A DNA stretch of 64,000 nucleotides from Microvelia longipes. Lineage: Eukaryota; Arthropoda; Insecta; Hemiptera; Veliidae. Within the stretch, counting starts at the first letter, position 1, and each line of letters begins with the position of its first letter. Under the pieces are notes generated by a model. It had not been told where the DNA came from. It did not search any database and worked only from the letters and a program-made list of their open reading frames with translations. The DNA lies in contig JACMZG010001908.1 in assembly GCA_018340805.1 (NCBI GenBank), positions 35,913,752-35,977,751 of the forward strand, given 5' to 3'. A program made the translations under genes and the position numbers. Shown in pieces: positions 53,887 to 64,000 of this stretch.

Positions 53887-55666
<1,780 letters not shown>

Positions 55667-55735
55667 TTTTACTTATTAGTCTTACTTATTTTTAAGGTTT
55701 ATATTAGGTTTTACATTTATGTGATTTTTAATTAA

Positions 55736-55741
55736 AATAAA
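55736..55741 (+). terminator. RPB10 poly(A) signal AATAAA
   Basis: Canonical AATAAA 70 bases after the RPB10 stop codon, followed by T-rich sequence. Confidence 0.7.
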
Positions 55742-55914
55742 TTATTTTTATCAGTTAAAATTTATTCAAGGCACTGATTTGGTATATATTCCTCTTAGTA
55801 TACATTCTTCCACTGATTAGGTATATATGATTAGTATATATTCCTCTATGATTCAAGGTAGCTTAGGATTTTATAAAAAGTCATTTACTAGTTTTGCAAG
55901 TGCGAACTCTGGCT

Positions 55915-56846
55915 CAGAGTTTCCCAACCCAGGAAAGCTTGTAGACCACTTTGTACTATTTGAAAACCACCAGGACTAAACTAACCCCCGCCATCACTCA
56001 ATTGCGAAGTTAGTCTAGCTTTTTTCATTGCATTAGCTTATAATTAAGCTAATGTTTATGGAATGGCTTGTGTTAAAGTACTGAGTGATTTTCAAATATA
56101 CCTAACCATCTCAACACTTTTAACCTAGTAGAAAAATTTGCCTTAAATTTTGTGGTAATTCCTTTTATTTTATCAGAGAACACCTTTATTCCTTAAATTG
56201 ACTCAATACAAAAATTCTAATGTATTAACTACATTCCCAGTGACCTTTAGTCCTTAATTCGGAAACTGAATAAAGGCTTATTTGTGGCTTCTATGTTCGC
56301 CTATGCCTGGTTTTAGGGAAAAAATGTTTCTGTAAGATCCTCTGACCTCTAATAATAAATGTATGGCAGCAGGAAATATTTGTTATTGTTAATTTTTTGT
56401 CATTTCTTAGATGTTAAATAGATATTTTTACTTTTCCTCGTTTATACTGTAGGTATATAGGAAAAGTAATGTTTTTGCAAAAATTCTGTAACTGGGATTT
56501 TACTGTAATTATCCGTTTTAGGTGTTTTTCAAGCCTCTTGAGTGGTTTTCACAGTCGTCTGTATGTGTGTGTTTTTAGTGAATCCGATGTGATGAGGAAA
56601 AGTTCCGAGGTACCCCGTACCCAATTTTTATGATCTCATATTATATTTAGTCATAGCACGGTTATAGATAAACATAAGTTATAGATAAAATGAAGATTAA
56701 ACATTCTAAAAATCTAATAAGAGGTTTCTAATAAGTAAAGAATTTGTTCAAAAAATATTTTAATTTTCATTTATTATTTATGTATTAATCTTTAACACTC
56801 AAAGACCACTTGAAACCTTCTTACGAACCACTAGTTGAGAACACTG
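55915..56846. mobile_element. hAT-like non-autonomous element
   Basis: Left end CAGAGTTTCCCAACCCAGG; right end, read inward, CAGTGTTCTCAACTAGTGG, both hAT-like. Flanks CTCTGGCT and TTCTGACC agree at 5 of 8 bases, a weak target duplication. The right arm of the 661-bp duplication lies wholly inside it. Confidence 0.55.
56012..56672. repeat. 661-bp inverted duplication, right arm
   Basis: Reverse complement of 51871-52531. Carries a deleted 5S-related repeat (about 56440-56620). The arm ends do not coincide with the ends of the enclosing hAT-like element. Confidence 0.9.
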
Positions 56847-59800
56847 TTCTGACCAATAAAACTATTTCCCAAGGGAGGTATTTAAGTTAAATTACGTTAT
56901 AAAAGAATTGATACAAGCTAGGGAAACAGATCTGATGGCCTCTTTCTTACAGTTATCTCTCTCTGTATTTCTTAAAAAACCTTTTTTCTTAAGAAAACCA
57001 AGAAAAAGAAAGACATCCCAAGTCTTTCTTTTTGCACTTACTCTATCACTATTTTGTTTAAATTTCACTTTAGAAAATATAGCATCAAACAAATCTTTAT
57101 ATAGTGTTTAGATTGGGCTACTTTCTTTACACATAAACTACTATAAATGATTCACAAGCATACGGAGTTTCGTTGTATTATCAATCTTAGTCCTGGTTTT
57201 ATTGATTGACATGAATATATCAAGTAAAACATGTCTTTGATTGACATAATGTAAAAAAAAATCATGTACTTTTACTAATAAATTTGAAAATTCTCTTATA
57301 TCATGGCATTATGCCACTTATATATAAACCAGTAATATGACGAACTGATAAAGTACAACAACCATGTGGCCGCTTAAAGATACCCATAACCACAAGTAGA
57401 TAAGGCTGAAACTTATTGAGTTTAATTTAAACTCTAAATACCTTTATTTTTTACTTAGACTATTTCTGGGATAAAAAGGAAGTCGGTTCATAAAAAAACA
57501 AAACACATTTTAAAAAGAGCCCAAATATTAATTTTTATTTTTGTACAGCTAAAAGTTATAAAAAATCTTATTAAATAGTTTACTAAAAACTAATTATTTC
57601 AATCTTAGATTAAAAATTCTTAAAAAACTAATAGCACAATGTCAATAAATTTTATTACATCTGACTTAAATAATTTAAGGCAAAACGCATAACTAATAAG
57701 TACAACTTCAAAATTTTACAAAACAAGGGCTTAAAAATTGAAATTATAATTATTACTTTTTAAATAAATACAACATTTTTAAAATAATGCCCTGAATATT
57801 TTTAAAAAATCATCATTTAATATCACAATTAATAATTTACGTAAGGATTTTAAATGATCTCATTTATGAAGGACTTATATTTACAAAGCACCTTGAAATA
57901 GTCTGAACTATTTACAATAAAATAATACAATGGAGAGAGCAGTACACCAATTATTTATTACTTTCTCAATAAATAACATATTTAACTAACAAATTTGAAA
58001 TTTTGGATTGCTTACTTAAAACCAACCACTGAAAAATAATAAAATCTTTACAAAAAAGGGTTAATGTAAGAACCAAGAAATTGAAGAGTAACAGATTATT
58101 TAATGACATCTATTAGATCACAGATAGTACGCATGATCAAACTTAGAACACAAAAGAGTCAGAATAACTCAATTTACTCATTATGCTTGTACAAATTCTA
58201 AAATCGTGCATTGATACTTAACTTAAGGAAAGCTTATGTTGGTTTATAAGACAGTTAAAAGTGTTAACAATATTAAATTGCTGTAAAATAATGTAGATTA
58301 GGTCAGATACTGGTGGTATCATTATAATGAGTGTCTACACTTTCAAACCCAGTTTGACCATCTTAGGATCTGTAGTAGAAGCTTGGTTTAAAAAGTTTTC
58401 TTCAGCTGAATAATCCATATTTATTTAAAAATAGACTTTAATATTAAAAGGCAAATCATGATATGTTTCCAACATCATATTTCATTTTTATAATGCATTT
58501 TCTTGAAGAAAAAAACTCTAAGGCCATAAAGATATTTTTAATGTAGAAAAAGTAACTTGGACATCTATTACCAATACCATTTAATAAAAAGTATATAATT
58601 ACAGTATTTCATATAATAGAACATTTATAATACAAATCAAACAATGTGTGAAACCCTGCTGATTGATTAATTATAACCAAAACATATTACAAATACAGAG
58701 CCCTGCTAAAATTTTTCAAGCCTCCCAATGCATTGAAATAATTTTTGACCTTTCTAGTAATACATTTCTATGCTAAGAACCATGTAGGTTTTTAATTGTA
58801 TTGTAACAACTTTGGTAGTAAAGTTGTAACATTAATATTACAAATTTATTCTATCAAAACAAGTGAAAACTCTATTATTTTAAGAAAGCATTTTCTGTTG
58901 GCAACAATACATTTTTAAGCTATTTTGTACACTATAATTTCATTAAATTAATTTTCCTTAATCTCATCTGTCATTAACTGTTGTTGTATTTTCTATACAT
59001 GAAATATCTTCTTCCATTAAAATTTATATACAATAATTCAATTAAATTTCCTCTTTCGCTACACAAATAAATGTGTATGTATATAATTGTACAACTTTTT
59101 AAAATTTATTAATATGTACAATCTTAGCTCTAAAATTAAAAAAATTGTACCTTTTAACGCATAAGCTAAAAATCATCCTCTTAGTAATAATTAATTATTT
59201 TATTACATAATCATAAAATAATAATAAAGCGACATGCCTTATTAAAATTAATACACTTTTAATTAAATAAATTTATAAAAATAGTTACATTAGTTAAAAA
59301 ATTTAAAAGATCTAAACTAAAATTTAAAAACTGTACCTTTCATAAATAAATAAAAAAAATACATCCAACTGATACTTCAATAAAAATCATTTAAAAAAAT
59401 AAAACTAATTACATATAATTATATAAATTTTCAAATTAAAATTTTATTTTTTTAGTACTGACATTGATGCAATCAAGGTATTAAAAAAATATACCAAGTG
59501 AGATTTCTTACTGTTAGAGCAGCACCAAGCTCTAGTTTCATTCTACAGTTAGTGTGTCTTTTTCAAATCCTGACAAATATTGTATGCTGCACAGTTTTCA
59601 AATTCTAATCAACCTTAACTGAACAAGGACTGTTTTATTATTATTAGTACGCTATACAGAACCAGTTTTCTAAAAACCTACATTATCCGAACAACCTCAT
59701 AAGCAAATTTCCATGATGACACTTTGCTTTTAAAAAGAAAATAATGAAAAGAATTTCAGTGAAGGTTGATTATAAAGAACAAAATGCCAAGTATAGTTTA

Positions 59801-59996
59801 CTAGTCCTTCAATTTTTTCATTAACCCATAAAGTATGCATGGGTGATTGATGGAATTTCTTCACTTTTATTAATAGGAGAATAGCTTAGTATCTTTCACA
59901 GAAGATAATAAGTAAAGAAGTTAAGTTTATAATTACTTAACAGCTACAATTTCATAGGAACAATAATGTCATAAAAACTTAAAATTGTAGAATCAT
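56847..59996. other. Very A+T-rich spacer, perhaps transporter 3' UTR
   Basis: No exon, RNA gene or element end recognised. The part nearest 59996 is probably 3' UTR of the transporter. Confidence 0.4.
59866..59871 (-). terminator. Candidate poly(A) signal of the transporter gene
   Basis: AATAAA on the minus strand about 126 bases after the stop codon; nothing else supports it in this A+T-rich tract. Confidence 0.3.
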
Positions 59997-60313
59997 TTAC
60001 ATTTTTCCTAAAGCATTGTCTAAAGTAGCATTAACAGCTTCTTGAATTACAGTTGAATTTGACAATTGATCAGGTAGATATGTTGCAATGATGTCTTCAA
60101 TACTTGTGTAAGTTCCAAATACAAGTGCCATTAAACCGAAAATGATAATAACACCGTTCTTCCACATTACCCAATTGCCGGGTCCAAACCCTTCGTCCCA
60201 GTACGTAACGATTTCTATGAATACAGGAATAATGAGACCCAGTAGTGCAAAACAGAGAGCTCCAATGAGTGCCATAAATGGACCAATTGTTGGTACTGCA
60301 ATGGCCAAAGCAA
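59997..60313 (-). CDS. SLC36-like transporter terminal exon
   Basis: Last two helices, a DEGFGPGNWVMWKNG loop and a tail with one NST sequon, ending in LGKM and TAA. Confidence 0.9.
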
Positions 60314-63300
60314 CTGTTAAACAAATAAAAATAAATCATTACATTCTGAAAAAGGATAATAAAAAACAAATGTAAAAAAATAAACCGACTAGTCGAATTC
60401 ATCAGACAAGCAATTGTTAAGATTATATTATTTTTTGGAATTAAGAAGCCAATAAAATTTAAATATAATGCTAGGTATTATAATTATGTATAAATAACTA
60501 TGATGTATAATAATAAAAAAACACTCTAGAATTAAAATCAGTATATTGTCAACCATAATAGCATGTCAAAAAATATAACAGGCCCGTTTCGACTTTTAGT
60601 CATCTTCAGAGCTGATTATAAACAGCTCTGATGACGATGATGTAAAGTCGAAACTGGTCAGTTATAATTTCTTTAAAATTGTGGTTGACAATATATTAAT
60701 TGTTTTAATTCTAGTGTGTTTATTTATTAAACATCACGGTGAGTCTATACCACCAATCGCCGTCAAAACAACTATTGATTTGATGTATAGATAACTTAAT
60801 TCTAAAAACAATACTTGGTAATTTAGTAATCAAAGGCATGCTTCAAAGTTTTAAGACACCATTGGCTGCTGCCTGATACAGAAACGTGCTTTCCATTAAA
60901 TAATTTTAACACTTAAATCAAATATGAAGTGTTGTTTGACAAGTTTAGAGGAGTTAAACTTACTTTTTCAAAATATCCCCTATGAATTCATCATAAAAGA
61001 AAGTAAGTGGATTATTAAACTGCTTTTACACTCATTGTTTCTACAGAAACTTGTTTTAAAGCTTTATTGTTTAGGTTATTCATATTTTTCCTGCTACAAT
61101 CTTTTTTAAAAAAGATGTAAACCCTACTGTGGTAAGATTTTAAGTACTAGGATAACCCCTAGGTATTCAAATATTAAATATAAATAAATAAATAAATGTT
61201 TATTATTTTCTTTAACAAGTATAAAAATATTTTTTAATGTACAGAATTACAAAGAATAAGAGATTAATAAAAAGATAAATAATAATAATGAACTAAAAAT
61301 AATTTACATGATATACAAAAAAACATACATTATGAACATAAGTATAAATTTAAAGTGATTATACATTATTATTATAAAATTGCTCATTATACAATAAAAA
61401 GTTTTTTAAAAATATCCAATAGTCCTCACTGAAATAAATTTAAAATTTTCTGTATGATTACCATTCCTCACTGAAATAAATTAAATTTAAAATTTTCAGT
61501 ATGATAACCATTAGGCCCAAAAAAGTATTAAATAAAACATTACATACCTATTATAGTAGTAAGAATAGTCCTAACAACGTATTCCATAAACTTAGCATTC
61601 TTTTCATATTTATTTTTAACAGAATCCCAAACAATCTCTAAGCAAACAAAATACTGTAGTCCATAAGTACAAAAGACTGCTAGAGCTACTAGAATTTTCA
61701 CTGCTTGTGCTGGTCTAAAATGAAATAATCAAAATTAATTAAGTTTACAAAGAATGTAATATGAGATTGATCTTTTTAGAATAGATGAGGGAAAACACTA
61801 TAAGTTTTTCAAACTAAAAATTAAATTTGCCTCTTAGTTAGGTTTCTGCTCTCCTTTTTGAGATGTTTATAAACTCTATCGGAATACTTTGACCAAGAGC
61901 CTGTGTCCCTGCGAAACCTCACCTTGAATCCTCATTTTAGTAAAAAAAAGTATGGCTGATTTTTCATGCAAGAGAGTGACTTTAGGAAATAAAGATGAAA
62001 TGACAACAGACTGATGTGATAGATAAAAGAACATGGACAAAAATAGAATGTGATATTTACAATGACAATAAAAATTATATTTATTTTTGAATTCAATTTA
62101 TTCTATATAACCATTTAATTATATACACAAATAGTGAAGTTTAAGCAAATGCCATATTTGTTTTAATACATTTTTAATATAATTTTGGTTACACCTATTT
62201 TATTGTCATACTTATATAAGTATATCTCTAAATAGTTTTTATTCTGTTGATTTGTTCAGGATTTAGGTGAAAACAATAAATAGTCATTAAACAAAATATT
62301 TTTACATCAAATTGCAATCTTTGCCATAAAACTAGATAGCGCTTTAAAATGTTAAAAAAATCAACCTAATGATTCTAAAAAAACATTCCTGGGCCATATT
62401 CTTTGAAATAATTTTTTTTAATTGATAGAAATCTAATCAAAGACAAAATTTCATATACTCACATAAGAGTGATATCCAAGTTCAGAATAATAGCACCTTG
62501 AACTTCATCTTGGTACTTAAGGTAACCAAGGAAACCAAGCATGATGTAAACCAGAGTAACACCACTCATACCTTTGTTTAGTACACCACAAATTCCAACA
62601 AAATGTTGAGGGGTTTTCATGCTGTTTTCTAAAGGCATTACCTAAAATATAAAAAAACAGAAACAATTATAAATAGTTACTAAATATTTATTTAAAAAAT
62701 GCATTAGTAGTCACAGCAAAAATTCCAGAGACAAAATTAAATAATTTTAAATCATTAAATTTTTACTTCAAGTATATTTATCAAATTATTAGTAACTTCA
62801 ATAAACATAGTATATACTTCTTAAGGGGCAATTAATAGAGAGACATTGATTTTTGAAACATCGAAAAAGTAAACTGAACACCTTCAACAATTTATATAAT
62901 CAAAGAAACAGTAAAAACTTACTGTAACTTATATAATAGAATGTTTAAAATTCAAAACAATACGTGAAAAACAGATGATAATTGATTTATTATAAACTCA
63001 ATTCACTCTTAAAGGAGGTTTCACAGAGCCACAAAAAGATGTTTCAAGCTTTTCAATGTATTTTAATATATCATCCTCTAGTAATAAAGGATTTGCCATA
63101 AAATACCAGAAGTTTTAAATTAATTAGTTATTTATATTCCAATTGATCCCAAAATCAATTGGAATCTCCTCTGGTCCAAAGGAGACTTCAAAATCTTGTT
63201 ATACTTGATTGTGATTACTCAGTGAGTTTGGACTCTCTTTTTATTCTTATTGAAGTGGTTGGAGTCGAGGATAGAAACAATTGGGATTGTGACCAGAGGT

Positions 63301-63864
63301 ATTTTATCCATTTTTATTACCCTCAATTTCTATGTAATTCCTAAATTATGGCAAACGTTTTCATTTAATCGCACCAAGTTAATGGATTTAGCTTCATTAA
63401 GTTTTAGTGATACTCAGCAAATTTCCATAGGAAAAATTAGTTATTATTTAAATTTTGCTTTTTAATGAAGTGTACAAAGGGAATTTATCACCTTAATGAG
63501 TTTCACTTGACAGTAAAATTTAAATATATATTCAATTAAATATATTCATTAATTCAAGTAATAAAATGTAAATACAACTTACAACTCCAATAGCTTCCAT
63601 TGCGAAAATAGTTATGGAGAAAAATTGAGGTAATGTTTTCCATGAACCAAACTGCGGTAAATCTGATGGTTTTGCTATATCATCTCCTGTAACTAGGTAA
63701 TATAAGGTTATACCTAGACCAGCTCCCATGAATAAATTAGCAACCATGGAGAACGGAGCTAAATACTTCAAATTTGGTACCCAAGATAAAAGAATCAGTG
63801 GTACTAAGAGAGCTGCTATGTACCATCTTTCACTAGCTGACCAGCCAGTGTGAAATTCTAATAC
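59997..63864 (-). CDS. SLC36/PAT-family proton-coupled amino-acid transporter, C-terminal part
   Basis: Polytopic membrane transporter of the amino acid/auxin permease superfamily. Four exons (63583-63864, 62463-62641, 61548-61714, 59997-60313; read right to left) join in phase into 945 nt (314 aa plus TAA at 59997-59999). The gene continues past the right edge, so the N-terminus is missing. Family marks: QFFSITIFAMEAIGVV, VYIMLGFLGYLKYQDEVQGA, and a last domain GPFMALIGALCFALLGLIIP then FIEIVTYW and FGTYTSIEDI, matching the end of SLC36 proteins as I recall them. At least seven hydrophobic stretches are visible. Drosophila pathetic is one family member; which paralogue this is cannot be told. 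Confidence 0.88.
60511..60729. mobile_element. Foldback element with hammerhead-like motifs on both strands
   Basis: Outer arms AACACTCTAGAATTAAAA / TTTTAATTCTAGTGTGTT and TATTGTCAACCA / TGGTTGACAATA. The centre reads CTGATGACGATGATGTAAAG then TCGAAAC on plus and CTGAAGATGACTAAAAGTCG then AAAC on minus. It lies in the last intron of the transporter gene. Confidence 0.6.
61548..61714 (-). CDS. SLC36-like transporter exon
   Basis: Encodes PAQAVKILVALAVFCTYGLQ and the loop SVKNKYEKNAKFMEYVVRTI; splits a Val codon with the last exon. Confidence 0.88.
62463..62641 (-). CDS. SLC36-like transporter exon
   Basis: Encodes VMPLENSMKTPQHFVGICGV, then the helix VTLVYIMLGFLGYLKYQDEV; donor GTGAGT. Confidence 0.88.
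63583..63864 (-). CDS. SLC36-like transporter exon (first visible)
   Basis: Ninety-four codons, phase 0 at both ends: an extracellular Trp-rich start (HTGWSASERWY), two membrane helices and QFFSITIFAMEAIGV. Acceptor ttgatttag, donor GTT|GTAAGT. Confidence 0.88.
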
Positions 63865-64000
63865 CTAAATCAAAATATCAGATATAAATATCTTTATATA
63901 ATAATAATAATTATATTGATCATCTTTGATAATATGAGGAAAAGAGTAGTAAACTTGATTAAAACAGAAACCAAAAATAAGAGGAGAACGTATAGAAGAG

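Overview
The window is A+T-rich nuclear DNA from an animal, most likely an insect. Genes are split by many short-to-medium GT-AG introns, spacers are full of short mobile elements, and the proteins (a discoidin-domain receptor, a cytosolic valyl-tRNA synthetase without the vertebrate N-terminal GST domain, RPB10, and an SLC36-type transporter) are of metazoan type. The order of insect cannot be read from the sequence.

Layout. 1-9119: no host gene found; nested inverted-repeat elements, a decayed tyrosine-recombinase-like element and a trinucleotide-rich tandem array. 9120-23927 (+): the last eleven visible coding exons of a discoidin-domain-receptor (DDR) family gene, with stalk, membrane helix, juxtamembrane docking region and complete kinase fold; ectodomain exons must lie beyond the left edge. 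Its introns carry SINEs, a 1.1-kb satellite, a Penelope-like fragment and copies of a 5S-rRNA-related repeat. 23928-31156: gene-free spacer. 31157-46266 (-): a complete 20-exon valyl-tRNA synthetase gene (1,112 codons as modelled). 46267-53904: spacer with foldback elements and a rearranged, broken DNA transposon. 53905-55666 (+): complete two-exon RPB10 (67 aa), bracketed by a 661-bp inverted duplication whose arms look identical. 55667-59996: spacer. 59997-63864 (-): the last four coding exons of an SLC36/PAT-like amino-acid transporter that continues past the right edge.

The genes are unrelated housekeeping and signalling genes and form no operon or joint pathway. The most interesting points are these. 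(1) The DDR-like kinase has lost the DFG aspartate (HFK instead), the HRD arginine (HGD) and the catalytic-loop asparagine, so it is probably a pseudokinase that kept its SH2-docking tyrosines. (2) The ValRS gene has an in-frame 73-codon exon resembling a GST C-terminal domain, between the catalytic core and the anticodon-binding domain. (3) A dispersed repeat carries a stretch closely resembling the internal promoter of 5S rRNA. (4) A Penelope-like GIY-YIG fragment is followed by a hammerhead-like motif that recurs elsewhere in the window. (5) RPB10 lies between the 661-bp inverted arms.

Exon borders were set by hand from splice consensus, codon phase and remembered family sequence. No alignments or searches were run, so family names for the repeats are less certain than those for the host genes.
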